DNA of 64,000 bases. Origin: Micromonospora gifhornensis (GTDB lineage Bacteria > Actinomycetota > Actinomycetes > Mycobacteriales > Micromonosporaceae). Location of the stretch: assembly GCF_016863515.1 (NCBI RefSeq), contig NZ_BOPA01000020.1:1-64000 (forward strand), given 5' to 3'. Each line of letters opens with the position of its first letter. The stretch's first letter is position 1. Made by a program: the position numbers and the translations under genes. This document shows positions 52,448 to 63,892 of the stretch, piece after piece. The notes below the pieces were generated by a model. It was not told where the DNA came from, searched no databases, and was given only the letters and a program-made list of their open reading frames with translations.

Positions 52448-53488
52448 GTGCCACCCACACCCGCAGGCCAGTTGGCCATACCGAACCTGCATCGGGCCGC
52501 GCGGATCGAGGACGCCGTGCACAAGCTGGTCGAACGCCGACTCCGGCGGACGGGCTGGCGGACCAACATCATCGCCTACACCGGCTACGGCGCGCCCGGT
52601 TGGGCGCGGGTGATGTGCCGGGTGCTGCTGGGCCGGCCGGACACCCGACAACGGGGGCGGCTGGAGAAGGTCCGAGGCTGGCGCAGCTTCACCACCCTGC
52701 CGGCCAAGCACGTCACGGTGACCATCGAGACCGGCGGGGTGGTGCACGAGGCGCAGGCCGACCGCAGCGGCTTCATCGACACCACCGTCGAGGCGGACCT
52801 GCCCCCCGGCTGGGGCTCGGTGCGGCTCAGCATGCCCGACGCCGAACCGGTCGAGGCGCCGGTGCGCATCCTCGATCCGGAGGTCCGCTTCGGCATCCTC
52901 TCCGACATCGACGACACGGTGATGGTGACCGCGCTACCCCGCCCGCTGCTCGCCGCCTGGAACACGTTCGTGCTCGACGAGCACGCCCGCGCCGCGGTGC
53001 CCGGCATGGCCGTGCTGTACGAGCGGCTGGTCACCGCGCACCCCGGCGCACCGGTGTTCTACCTGTCCACCGGCGCGTGGAACGTCGCCCCGACCCTGAC
53101 CCGCTTCCTGTCCCGGCATCTCTACCCGGCGGGACCGCTGCTGCTCACCAACTGGGGTCCCACCCAGGACCGCTGGTTCCGCAGCGGCCGGGAGCACAAG
53201 CGAGCCACCCTGGCCCGGCTGGCCAAGGAGTTCCCCGACGTACGCTGGCTGCTCGTCGGCGACGACGGCCAGCACGACCCGGAGATCTACCGGGAGTTCG
53301 CCGCCGCCCACCCGGACAACGTGGCAGCCGTTGCGGTCCGCCGCCTCTCGCCCGCCCAGTCGGTGCTCGCCGGCAGCCTGCCGGTGCCGCACGACCAGCC
53401 GACCGAGGGGCCGATCGGCCAGAAGTGGCTCTCCGCCCCCGACGGCGCGGGCCTGTGGACCCTGCTCCGCGGCGCCGGCCTGGTCTGA
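52448..53488 (+). CDS. App1/DUF2183-family phosphatase
   Basis: A 346-aa protein. Residues 40-140 are a beta-rich N-terminal domain; the C-terminal half is the App1-type phosphatidate phosphatase-like fold with the HAD motif SDIDDTVMVT (DxDxT) and later VGDDGQHDPEIY. Yeast App1 dephosphorylates phosphatidate; bacterial relatives are little studied. The GTG start has a weak ribosome site. It ends 19 bp from the convergent glgB stop. Confidence 0.87.
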   Translation: MPPTPAGQLAIPNLHRAARIEDAVHKLVERRLRRTGWRTNIIAYTGYGAPGWARVMCRVLLGRPDTRQRGRLEKVRGWRSFTTLPAKHVTVTIETGGVVHEAQADRSGFIDTTVEADLPPGWGSVRLSMPDAEPVEAPVRILDPEVRFGILSDIDDTVMVTALPRPLLAAWNTFVLDEHARAAVPGMAVLYERLVTAHPGAPVFYLSTGAWNVAPTLTRFLSRHLYPAGPLLLTNWGPTQDRWFRSGREHKRATLARLAKEFPDVRWLLVGDDGQHDPEIYREFAAAHPDNVAAVAVRRLSPAQSVLAGSLPVPHDQPTEGPIGQKWLSAPDGAGLWTLLRGAGLV

Positions 53489-53507
53489 GTCCGCCGCGGT
53501 GCCCGTT

Positions 53508-55597
<2,090 letters not shown>

Positions 55598-55610
<13 letters not shown>

Positions 55611-57628
55611 CGGGCGTCGTCCTTCGTGGCGGCAGGGCCGGCGGTGTCGGTGGGAACGGCGGCGGTGGCGGCGGGGAGGGTGAGCACGTGGGCGGGGTGC
55701 AGGTACGGGTCGAGCCGGACCGCGTTGCGCTGTCCCCAGTCGTAGCTGGCCCCGGTCAACTCGTCGTACACGGTGAACCGGTCGTGCCAGTCCAGGCCCA
55801 GCGCCGGCATGTCCAGGGTGGTGTTGCCCCACTGCACGGTGTGCGAGTCGAACGAGCAGACCACCAGCACGGTGTTGCCGGTGATCGGGTCGCGTTTGGA
55901 CCAGCACAGCAGGGCCGGGTTGTCGATGTCGTGGAAGACCAGGTTGCGCAGCCGGTGCAGGGCCGGGTTCTCCCGGCGTACCCGGTTCAGGGTGGCGATG
56001 AACGGCGCCAGGGACCGCCCCTGCGCCTGGGCCTGCGCCCAGTCCCGGGGCCGCAGCTCGTACTTCTCGTTGTCGAGGTATTCCTCCGCGCCCGGACGCG
56101 CGACGTGCTCGAACAGCTCGAAGCCGGCGTACATGCCCCAGGACGGGGAGAGCAGCGCGGCAAGCACCGCCCGGATCTTGAACATCGGCGGCCCGCCGTG
56201 CTGCAGGCTCTCGTGCAGGATGTCCGGGGTGTTGGGCCAGAAGTTCGGTCGCATGTAGTCGGCCGCCGCCACCAGCTCCGCGCAGTACTCGCGCATCTGC
56301 GCGGCCGAGGTCCGCCAGGTGAAGTACGTGTACGACTGGGTGAAGCCGACCTTGGCCAGCCCGTGCATCATCGCCGGTCGGGTGAACGCCTCGGCCAGGA
56401 AGAGCACGTCCGGGTCGGTCCGCTTGACCTCCCAGATCAGCCAGTGCCAGAAGTCGACAGGCTTGGTGTGCGGGTTGTCCACCCGGAAGATCTTCACGCC
56501 CTCGCCGACCCAGTGCCGTACCACCCGCAGGATCTCCGCCCGGATGCCCTCGGGGTCGTTGTCGAAGTTCAGCGGGTAGATGTCCTGGTACTTCTTCGGC
56601 GGGTTCTCCGCGTACGCGATGCTGCCGTCGGCGCGGGTGGTGAACCATTCCGGGTGCTCGCTCACCCACGGGTGATCCGGCGCGCACTGCAACGCCAGGT
56701 CCATCGCCACCTCCAGGCCGTGTTCGGCGGCGGCGGCCACGAAGTCGCGGAAGTCCTGCGGCGTACCCAGATCGGGGTGGATGGCGTCGTGGCCGCCCTC
56801 GGCCGCGCCGATCGCCCACGGCGAACCCACGTCGTGCGGCCCGGCGGTCAGGCTGTTGTTCGGGCCCTTGCGGTTGACCCGGCCGATCGGGTGTATCGGC
56901 GGCAGGTAGAGCACGTCGAAGCCCATCGCGGCGACCCCGGGCAGCCGCTCGGTCGCGGTGGCGAAGGTCCCGGAGCGGGCCGGGGTCTCGGCGGTGGCCA
57001 GGATCGCCCCCTCCGAGCGGGGGAAGAACTCGTACCAGGCGGAGTAGAGAGCCCGCTCCCGGTCCACCCAGATGCGGTACTCCTCGCCGGTGGTGACCAA
57101 CTCGCGTACCGGGTGCGCCCAGAGCAGGTCGGCCAGGGCGAGCGCCGGGGCGCTGCGCTGCGGCAGCGGCATCGTCGAGTCATCCAGGGCGGCCACGGCC
57201 TGCTCGATCCGGGCCCGCTGCGCCGCCGGCACCAGGTCGGCGGCGGCGGTCAGCACGCGTACGCCCTCGGCCAGGTCGTTGGCCAGGTCTTCCGCGCCCT
57301 GGCCGGCGGCGATCTTCTTGGTCACCGCGTTGTGCCAGGTCAGGTACGGGTCGCTGAACGCCTCCACCGTGAAGATCCACTCGCCGACCGCGTCGGGGGT
57401 GATGGTGGCGTGCCACCGGTCCCGGCCGGGTTCCCCGGGCCGCATCCGGGTGAACGGCCGGGCCCGACCGTCCGGTCCGAGCCAGACCACGTTGCAGCCG
57501 AGCGCGTCGTGCCCTTCGCGGTACGCGGTCGCCGACACCGGCACCAGTTCCCCGACGACGGCGCGGGCCGGATAACGCCCGCAGGAGACGACGGGGGAGA
57601 CGTCTTCGATCGGGAACCGTCCAGTCAC
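55598..57628 (-). CDS. glgE: alpha-1,4-glucan:maltose-1-phosphate maltosyltransferase
   Basis: A 676-aa GH13_3 enzyme. The N-terminal beta domain binds donor and dimer partner; [14 protein letters not shown], the nucleophile Asp in [12 protein letters not shown] and the acid Glu in [11 protein letters not shown] identify GlgE. It extends glucan with maltose 1-phosphate, the actinobacterial GlgE pathway. Gene order glgE-glgB with glgA and glgC 7 kb away is typical; treS and pep2 are not in this window. Confidence 0.96.
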
Positions 57629-57690
57629 CCCGTCAACCTACTGCGCGAGATCCTTTCGCGCTCGATTGCGCGCTGCTTCCACCACGTCGG

Positions 57691-58536
57691 TCAGCGCCGC
57701 GCCCGCCACGCCTTGGCGCGCCGCAGGTAGCGCAGCACCCCGACCGGGCCGGTCGAGACGGGCCAGTCGTCGGTGCGGAAGTAGGCGTCCGAGCCGCCGT
57801 CCAGGAAGATCACCGAACCGCAGAGGAAATCGGCGGCCGGCGAGAGCATGAACGCCACCCACTCGCCGACGTCCGCCGGCTTGCCGCGCCCGCCGATCGG
57901 CACCGGCAGCCCCTCGACCGCCTCCTTCTCGCCCCGGGCCATCTGCTCCTCCAGCAGCGGGGTGGCGATGATGCCGGGGGCCAGGACGTTGACCCGGATG
58001 CCGGCGCCGGCCCACTCCGGCGAGATCGCGGCGCGGCGTGCCCACCGGGTCACCGCCAGCTTCGAACTCGCGTACGCGAACGGCGCCGAGCGCTTGCCGA
58101 AGCGCCCCACCACGCGCAGCGCCCGGCCGGCGTCGCGGTCGAGCAGGGCCCGCACGGCGCGCTCCGGCACCATCGGCGTGAGCGTGACGGAGTTCGAGCC
58201 GAACACCACGACCTTGCTGTTGCCGGCAGCGGCCAGCGTCGGTCGCCACGCCTCGAGCAACTCCACCACACCGAAGAAGTTGACCTGCTGCACGACCTGG
58301 TCCCGGCCGGGGATGCCGCCGAGCCCGGCGGCGCAGACCGCCCCGTCGAGCCGCCCTCCGGCGCGCTCCAGCACCTCGGTGGCCGCCGCCGCGCGCCCGG
58401 TCGGCGTGGAGAGGTCGGCGATCACCTCCACGTCCCGCAGGTCCACGCCGACGACGGTGTGCCCGTCGCGGCGCAGCCGCTCGGCGGACGCCCGGCCCAT
58501 GCCGGAGGCCGCGCCGGTCACCGCGTACGTACCCAT
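57691..58536 (-). CDS. SDR-family oxidoreductase
   Basis: A 281-aa short-chain dehydrogenase: TGAASGMGRA, VCAAGLGG, and the catalytic Tyr/Lys in FAYASSKLA, with Ser in FGSNSVTLT. Resembles 3-alpha-hydroxysteroid / coniferyl-alcohol dehydrogenases. With the KstD-like, ene-reductase-like and TetR genes upstream it suggests oxidation of a steroid or other cyclic ketone. ATG start with GAGAGGAA before it. Confidence 0.9.
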   Translation of the reverse strand: MGTYAVTGAASGMGRASAERLRRDGHTVVGVDLRDVEVIADLSTPTGRAAAATEVLERAGGRLDGAVCAAGLGGIPGRDQVVQQVNFFGVVELLEAWRPTLAAAGNSKVVVFGSNSVTLTPMVPERAVRALLDRDAGRALRVVGRFGKRSAPFAYASSKLAVTRWARRAAISPEWAGAGIRVNVLAPGIIATPLLEEQMARGEKEAVEGLPVPIGGRGKPADVGEWVAFMLSPAADFLCGSVIFLDGGSDAYFRTDDWPVSTGPVGVLRYLRRAKAWRARR

Positions 58537-58637
58537 CTCGGTTCCTCTCCGCTTCGCCGACGGTCGGTCCGGATCGGCCCCTCGCGTCCTGCCGGATGCT
58601 GGCACGCCCGGCGGCCCCGGGTGCGCCAAACCCGTGC

Positions 58638-60353
58638 CTATTCCGCCGTCCGGCGGTCCGGGGCCCGGTCGGCGGCGGGGAGCTTGCCCGCCGCGTGCCG
58701 TCCGACGATGTAGCCGTAGACCAGGCCCTGCCCGATGGTCGCCCCGGCCCCCGGGTAGGTGCGGCCGAAGGCGTTGGCGGCGGCGTTGCCGATGGCGTAC
58801 AGCCCGGGGACCGGGGTCCCCTCGTCGGACAGCGCCCGGCCGAGGCCGTCGGCCCGGATCCCGCCGCAGGTCCCGAGGTCGGACAGGACGACCCGGACGG
58901 CGTACAGGGTGCCGGCCAGCGGCCGCAGGTTCGGGTTCGGCGTCACCGTCGGATCGCCGTAGTAGCGGTCGTACGCGCTCGCGCCGCGCGCGAAATCGTC
59001 ATCGACGCCGGCGGCGGCGAACCTGTTGAACCGTGCCACGGTGGCGTTCAGCGCGTCGGCGTCCACGCCCATCGACCGGGCGAGGTCACCCGGGTTGTCC
59101 GCGCGGTGCGCGATGCCCGCCGCGTACCAGGACTTCGGCAGCGGAGCGCGGGGGAACTGCGTGCCGGCGAAGACGTAACTGTTGCGGTACCGCTTGTCGA
59201 AGACCAGCCACATGGTCGGCAGCGACCCACCTTCACGGGCGAGACCGAGCACCCGCTGCCCGAACGTCATGTAGTCGCAGGACTCGTTGACGAACCGGCG
59301 GCCCGTGCCGTCCACCATGAGCGACCCGGGCAGGGAACGCTCGGCGAGCAGCACCGACGGCGCGGCGTCGCCGACCGGCGCGACGGCGGGGAACCACCAC
59401 GCCTGCTCCATCAGGTCGGTGCCGGCGCCCGCCTCCTGCGCGGCGCGGATCCCGTCGCCGGTGTTGCTGTCCGCGCCGAGGCTCCAGCCGCCCAGGTCGC
59501 GGTGGTGGTGGGTGTGCCGCAGCGGCAGGTCGTGGTCGAATCCGCCGGTGGCGAGCACGACACCCCGCTCGGCCCGTATCGCGAACGTCGTCTCCTGATG
59601 GCGCAGCTCGGCCCCGACGACCCGGTCCCCCTCGACCACGAGCCGCTCCAGCGCCGTCTCGGTCCAGACCGGGATGCCGGCGCGGCGGACGCCGGCGAAC
59701 AGACCGGCGGCGATGGCCTGGCCGCCGGCGGCGTACTCGCGCCCGACCACGAGGCCGCCGAGGCCCTGGGCGAGGCGCGTCACGATGCGGGGCAGCGCGC
59801 GAACCGGGGTCTTCGCCATCAGGTTGAGCCACTTGTAGTCCGCGCCGGTGACCGGCATGGGCACGGGCGCGGAGAGGACGGCGGGACGCAGCCGCGCCCG
59901 GTCGGCACCGAGGAGCTTCAGGTCGAGCGGACGGCACTCGCAGCTACGGCCCTCGGCGGTGCCGCCGGGCAGCTCCGGGTGGTAGTCGGAGTAGCCGCGG
60001 GCCCAGAGGAACCGCATCGGGGTGGTCCGCGTGAGCATCTCGATCGTGGCGGTGCCGTGCTCGAGGAAGCTGCGCCAGCGCTGTTCGGGCGCGGAGCCGT
60101 CCACCACGGCCTCCAGGTACGCCGCGCCGCGCTCGGGCGTGTCCCCGGAGCCCTCCGCGGCCAGCACGGGGTTGGCGGGGATCCAGAAGGCGCCGCCGGA
60201 GCGTGCCGTGGAGCCGCCCACCCAGCGCGACTTCTCCACGACCACGACGGAGAGGCCGGCCTCGTGGGCGCTGAGCGCGGCGGCGAGGCCGGTGCCGGAG
60301 CCGATCACGACGAGGTCGACCGAGGTCGGCTGGGGCTGCCGGGGTATGGACAT
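58638..60353 (-). CDS. FAD-dependent 3-ketosteroid dehydrogenase-like enzyme
   Basis: A 571-aa flavoprotein. FAD binding: VVIGSGTGLAAALSAHEAGLSVVVVEKS near the N-terminus, GGSTARSGGAFWIP, and the C-terminal GLYAIGNAAANAFGRTYPGAGATIGQG. The order and length match 3-ketosteroid delta-1 dehydrogenases, which insert a double bond into ring A. The catalytic Tyr positions cannot be confirmed by eye. It is flanked by an SDR and an old-yellow-enzyme homologue in one operon; the substrate may be a non-steroid. Confidence 0.87.
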   Translation of the reverse strand: MSIPRQPQPTSVDLVVIGSGTGLAAALSAHEAGLSVVVVEKSRWVGGSTARSGGAFWIPANPVLAAEGSGDTPERGAAYLEAVVDGSAPEQRWRSFLEHGTATIEMLTRTTPMRFLWARGYSDYHPELPGGTAEGRSCECRPLDLKLLGADRARLRPAVLSAPVPMPVTGADYKWLNLMAKTPVRALPRIVTRLAQGLGGLVVGREYAAGGQAIAAGLFAGVRRAGIPVWTETALERLVVEGDRVVGAELRHQETTFAIRAERGVVLATGGFDHDLPLRHTHHHRDLGGWSLGADSNTGDGIRAAQEAGAGTDLMEQAWWFPAVAPVGDAAPSVLLAERSLPGSLMVDGTGRRFVNESCDYMTFGQRVLGLAREGGSLPTMWLVFDKRYRNSYVFAGTQFPRAPLPKSWYAAGIAHRADNPGDLARSMGVDADALNATVARFNRFAAAGVDDDFARGASAYDRYYGDPTVTPNPNLRPLAGTLYAVRVVLSDLGTCGGIRADGLGRALSDEGTPVPGLYAIGNAAANAFGRTYPGAGATIGQGLVYGYIVGRHAAGKLPAADRAPDRRTAE

Positions 60354-60367
60354 CGCAGAACTCCTTG

Positions 60368-61597
60368 CTACGGGGCGACGACGGGCCGGGTACCGGCGGC
60401 GACGAGCGCCGTCGTCCCCTCGGTGTCCAGGGGGCAGTGGGTGCCGGTGAAGATGCTGGCGGCGCAGAGGTTGCAGTGGGTGCAGCGCGACCGGGTGGCG
60501 GCGTCGTGGCGGATCTTGTTGATCAGGTCCGGCTCCCTGAGCAGGGCGCGGGCCATGGCGACGTACTCGAAGCCGTCGCTCATCGCCGTGCGCATCCCGT
60601 CGAGGTCGGTGACGCCGCCGAGCAGGATCAGCGGCATGGACAGCTCGCGGCGGAACTGGAGCGCGAGGTCGCGGAAGTAGAGCGGCTGGTAGGGGTAGTC
60701 GCGGAACAGGAACCGGCCGAACATCTTCATCCCGAGCCGCAGCAGCGGCGGCTGGGGCGCGGCCATCGCCGCGAGCGGGATGTCGCCCCGGAACAGGTAC
60801 ATCGGGTTGAGCAGCGAGGACCCGCCGGTGAGTTCCAGGGCGTCCAGGTGTCCGTCGGCCTGGAGCATCCGGGCGAACGGGATCGACTCGTCGAGGTCGA
60901 AACCGCCGGGCACGCCGTCGCTCATGTTCATCTTGGCGATGACGGCCACGTTGTCACCGACGGCCTCCTTGACGGCGGCCAGGATCCGGCGTGGGAACTC
61001 CGCGCGGTTGGTCAGCGCACCGCCGAACTCGTCCCGGCGTCGGTTGAGCTTCGGCGACAGGAACGATCCGGCGAGGTAGGTGTGGCCCAGGTGCACCTCG
61101 ACGGCGTCGAAGCCCACCTCGCGCGCCGCCGCGGCGGCGCTACCGTGGGCGGCCACGATGCGGTGGATGTCGTCGTGGGTCGCGGCGCGGTCGAAGCCCA
61201 TCCCCAGCGGGTTGAACCGCGCCGACGCGGCGAGCGAGGGCAGCCCGTTCGAGCGGGAGTTGGCCACCGGGCCGGCGTGCCCGATCTGGGCGCTGACCTT
61301 GGCGCCGGTGGCGTGCACCGCCTCGGTCAGCCGCCGCAGCCCGGGCAACGCCTCGGGCCGCCAGTAGACCTGGCCCCGTTCGGTGCGCCCCTCGGGCGCG
61401 ACGGCGAGGTAGGCGACCGTCGTCATGCCGACGCCGCCGCGACCCACAGCGGTGTGGTACTCGATCAGGCGGTCGGTGACCAGGGCGTCCGGGGTCGCAC
61501 CCTCGAAGGTGGCGGACTTGATGACCCGGTTTCGCAGGCGCACCGGGCCGAGGGTGGCGGGGGCGAGCGGGTCGGGAATCGGGCGGGTGGTGGTCAC
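60368..61597 (-). CDS. NADH:flavin oxidoreductase, old yellow enzyme type with Fe-S motif
   Basis: A 409-aa TIM-barrel FMN enzyme: LRNRVIKSATFEG, VSAQIGHAG, VEVHLGHTYLAGSFLSPKLNRR (His/His-type pair replaced by HLGH). The C-terminus has CTHCNLCAAS...HC, the iron-sulfur motif of 2,4-dienoyl-CoA / 2-enoate reductases, but the second flavin domain is missing. It should reduce an activated C=C bond. The GTG start overlaps the regulator stop by 4 nt (GTGA), with GAGGAAG upstream. Confidence 0.88.
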   Translation of the reverse strand: MTTTRPIPDPLAPATLGPVRLRNRVIKSATFEGATPDALVTDRLIEYHTAVGRGGVGMTTVAYLAVAPEGRTERGQVYWRPEALPGLRRLTEAVHATGAKVSAQIGHAGPVANSRSNGLPSLAASARFNPLGMGFDRAATHDDIHRIVAAHGSAAAAAREVGFDAVEVHLGHTYLAGSFLSPKLNRRRDEFGGALTNRAEFPRRILAAVKEAVGDNVAVIAKMNMSDGVPGGFDLDESIPFARMLQADGHLDALELTGGSSLLNPMYLFRGDIPLAAMAAPQPPLLRLGMKMFGRFLFRDYPYQPLYFRDLALQFRRELSMPLILLGGVTDLDGMRTAMSDGFEYVAMARALLREPDLINKIRHDAATRSRCTHCNLCAASIFTGTHCPLDTEGTTALVAAGTRPVVAP

Positions 61598-62208
61598 GGC
61601 GCTTCCTCGGGTGTGGTGATGCGGATGTCCAGCCGACGCAGCAGGGCGTCGACGGCGTGCGCGGGCGAGCCGTCGGGGCTGCGGGCCCAGTCGTACAGCG
61701 CGGCCTGGGCCGCCTCGCGGTACGCGGTGGCGACGGCGTGGTAGATCGCCCTCGGCGCTCCCGGTCGACGCCGGGCGATCTCCCGGGCGAGGGCCTCGGT
61801 CCAGGGCGCGTAGGCGCGGGCGGAGGCTTCCGCCAGTTCGGGTTCCTCGGCGACGACCCGCATCCAGTACCCGCCCGCGCTGAGCACGAGCGCGTCGTCG
61901 GAGACGGAGGCGGCCACGGCGGCGCGCAGCGCGTCCGACAGCGGAATGTCGAGGGGCAGCGTGCGGAACGTCTCGGTCAGCCGCCGGGTGGCGGCGGGCA
62001 CTCCCACCCAGGCGAGGGCGGCCTTGGACGGGAAGTGCCGCATCAGGGTGCGGGCGCTGATCCCGGTGGCCGCGGAGATGTCGTCCCAGCCGGTGGCGCC
62101 GTAGCCGCGCACGGCCCAGAGCTTCAGGGCCGCGGTGCCGACCGCTTCGGGATCGAGCACGGTGGGTCGACCACGTCGGCGCGGGGTGGGCGAGAGATCC
62201 GAGGCCAT
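61594..62208 (-). CDS. TetR-family regulator of the redox operon
   Basis: A 204-aa regulator with N-terminal HTH (about 30-65; WDDISAATGISARTLMRHFPSK) and a TetR ligand domain. It is the first gene of the operon with the ene-reductase, KstD-like and SDR genes, so it probably represses its own operon until the substrate appears. An AT-rich stretch with TTGACG lies just upstream. Confidence 0.9.
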   Translation of the reverse strand: MASDLSPTPRRRGRPTVLDPEAVGTAALKLWAVRGYGATGWDDISAATGISARTLMRHFPSKAALAWVGVPAATRRLTETFRTLPLDIPLSDALRAAVAASVSDDALVLSAGGYWMRVVAEEPELAEASARAYAPWTEALAREIARRRPGAPRAIYHAVATAYREAAQAALYDWARSPDGSPAHAVDALLRRLDIRITTPEEAP

Positions 62209-62370
62209 GCCACAAGTGAATCATTTTTGGCAAGAAGCGTCAATAATCAGGTCGATGCTGTGCCAGGGGTGCTCTCGTCAGCAACGGAGTGCAATCACAT
62301 GGGCGGGGCGGCGTCTCTCCTGCTGCCCCGCACCGACCTGCTCCTGACCGCACCGCCACTACCCCGGATC

Positions 62371-62412
62371 TGGGTGCGTTTGTTGTTGCTGTGACGACAA
62401 CAAACGCACCCA
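62371..62412. terminator. long perfect hairpin
   Basis: A 16-bp stem (TGGGTGCGTTTGTTGT with its exact complement) around a 10-nt loop. It lies between glgA and the TetR gene and probably ends the glgA transcript; distance from glgA (212 bp) leaves room for another role. Confidence 0.65.
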
Positions 62413-62438
62413 CAGGAAGGCGGAACAGCTGCGTGAGC

Positions 62439-62492
62439 GCGCCCACGTGACGGGCCGCGCCCACGTGACGGGCCGCGCCCACGTGACGGGGC
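62439..62492 (+). repeat. three tandem 18-bp repeats with CACGTG palindromes
   Basis: GCGCCCACGTGACGGGCC occurs at 62439-62456 and 62457-62474 exactly, and at 62475-62492 with a late change. Each unit has the palindrome CACGTG. The 416-bp gap 62209-62624 also holds the long hairpin and the 53-bp repeat, and no gene. Confidence 0.85.
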
Positions 62493-62575
62493 AGCGGCCG
62501 TCGGCGTACCGCTGGCCCGGCGGCGGTGCGCTGCGGGCGCGATGCGGATCGTCCGAGTAAGGGCGGTGCCGAGTG

Positions 62576-62628
62576 TTAAAAGGGGGCCCTTCCTCTACCC
62601 GAGGCGTTAATAGGGTGCCCTTCCTTAC
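62576..62628 (+). repeat. 53-bp two-unit interspersed repeat, copy 2
   Basis: Units 62576-62598 and 62607-62628 separated by the same CCGAGGCG linker as copy 1. Differences to copy 1 fall at positions 5 and 7 of both units. Here the repeat overlaps the glgA stop codon (62625-62627). Confidence 0.8.
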
Positions 62629-63821
62629 ATCAGTGAGCGGTAGAGCGCGAGGGTGCGGGCGGCGATCGCGTCCCAGGAGAAGTGCTCGACCGCCCGGCGA
62701 CGTCCGGCCCGGCCCAGGGCGGCGGCGTGGTCGGGCGAGGCCAGCAGCTCGTTCATCCGCGCTGCCAGGTCGGCCTCGAAGCGGGCCGGGTCGGCGGGCG
62801 TGCCGTCCAGACCGGCCTGCTCGATCGGGACCAGCAGGCCCGTCTCGCCGTCGGCGACCACCTCGGGGATGCCGCCGGTGGCGGTGGCGACCACTGCGGT
62901 CTCGCAGGCCATCGCCTCCAGGTTGACGATGCCCATCGGCTCGTACACCGAGGGGCAGACGAAGATGGTGGCGTGGGTGAGCACCTGGATCACCTCGGGC
63001 TTGGGCAGCATCTCGGCCACCCAGATCACCCCGGACCGGCTCGCCCGCAGCTCGGCGACCAGACCCTCCACCTCGGCGGCGATCTCCGGCGTGTCCGGTG
63101 CGCCGGCCAACAGCACGAGCTGGGTCTGCGGGGGCAGGTTGCGGGCGGCGCGCAGCAGGTGTGGCAGGCCCTTCTGCCGGGTGATCCGCCCGACGTAGAC
63201 CACGCTGGGCAGGGCCGGGTCGATGCCGAGTCGGGCCAGCACGTCCGTGCCCGGGTCCGGAGCGTACTGCGCGGTGTCGATGCCGTTGTAGATCACGTGC
63301 ACCCGGTCCGGATCGATCGACGGGTACGCGGTCAGCACGTCCCGGCGCATGCCGGCGCTGACCGCCACGATCGCGTCGGCCGACTCGTAGGCGGTGCGTT
63401 CGCACCAGGAGGAGAGGGCGTAGCCGCCGCCGAGCTGTTCGGCCTTCCACGGGCGCAGCGGCTCCAGGCTGTGCGCGGTCACCACGTGCGGCACCCCGTA
63501 CAGCAGCTTCGCGGTGTGCCCGGCCAGGTTGGCGTACCAGGTGTGGCTGTGCACCACGTCCGCGCCGGCACACCCGGCGGCCATCTCCAGGTCGACGCCC
63601 ATTGTTCGCAGCGCGGGGTTCGCGCCGGCCAGGCCCGCCGGTTCCGGGTACGCCCGCACGCCCGGCTCGGTGCGCGGTGCGCCGAAGCAGTGCACCCGGA
63701 CCTCGGCGAGCCGGCGCAGTTCCCGGGCCAGGTACTCGACGTGCACCCCGGCGCCGCCGTAGACCTCCGGCGGGTACTCCCGGGTGAGCAGGTCGACGCG
63801 CAGTCCGGTGGAGTCGGTCAT
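62625..63821 (-). CDS. glgA: glycogen synthase / maltose-1-phosphate synthase (GlgA/GlgM, GT4)
   Basis: A 398-aa GT-B enzyme: LTREYPPEVYGGAGVHVEYLA at the N-terminus, VYVGRITRQKGL, and the nucleotide-sugar site FVCPSVYEPMGIVNLEAMA with the catalytic Glu pair. Actinobacterial members (Mycobacterium Rv1212c, GlgM) use ADP-glucose to make maltose 1-phosphate for GlgE. ATG start; TAGGGT lies 7 nt upstream, so a leaderless mRNA is likely. Divergent from glgC (71 bp between starts). Confidence 0.95.
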   Translation of the reverse strand: MTDSTGLRVDLLTREYPPEVYGGAGVHVEYLARELRRLAEVRVHCFGAPRTEPGVRAYPEPAGLAGANPALRTMGVDLEMAAGCAGADVVHSHTWYANLAGHTAKLLYGVPHVVTAHSLEPLRPWKAEQLGGGYALSSWCERTAYESADAIVAVSAGMRRDVLTAYPSIDPDRVHVIYNGIDTAQYAPDPGTDVLARLGIDPALPSVVYVGRITRQKGLPHLLRAARNLPPQTQLVLLAGAPDTPEIAAEVEGLVAELRASRSGVIWVAEMLPKPEVIQVLTHATIFVCPSVYEPMGIVNLEAMACETAVVATATGGIPEVVADGETGLLVPIEQAGLDGTPADPARFEADLAARMNELLASPDHAAALGRAGRRRAVEHFSWDAIAARTLALYRSLM

Positions 63822-63828
63822 GCCCGGC

Positions 63829-63834
63829 ACCCTA
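63829..63834 (-). promoter_or_regulatory. candidate -10 box, leaderless start of glgA
   Basis: TAGGGT on the minus strand ends 7 nt before the glgA ATG. Confidence 0.45.
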
Positions 63835-63880
63835 GTGCAGAAGTGTGCCCGTACGAGTGGTGAAGCGGCACCGGGATGGA

Positions 63881-63886
63881 TAGCGT
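63881..63886 (+). promoter_or_regulatory. candidate -10 box, leaderless start of glgC
   Basis: TAGCGT ends 6 nt before the glgC ATG. A TGGTGA hexamer 17 nt upstream is a weak -35 candidate. Confidence 0.45.
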
Positions 63887-63892
63887 CTGGTC

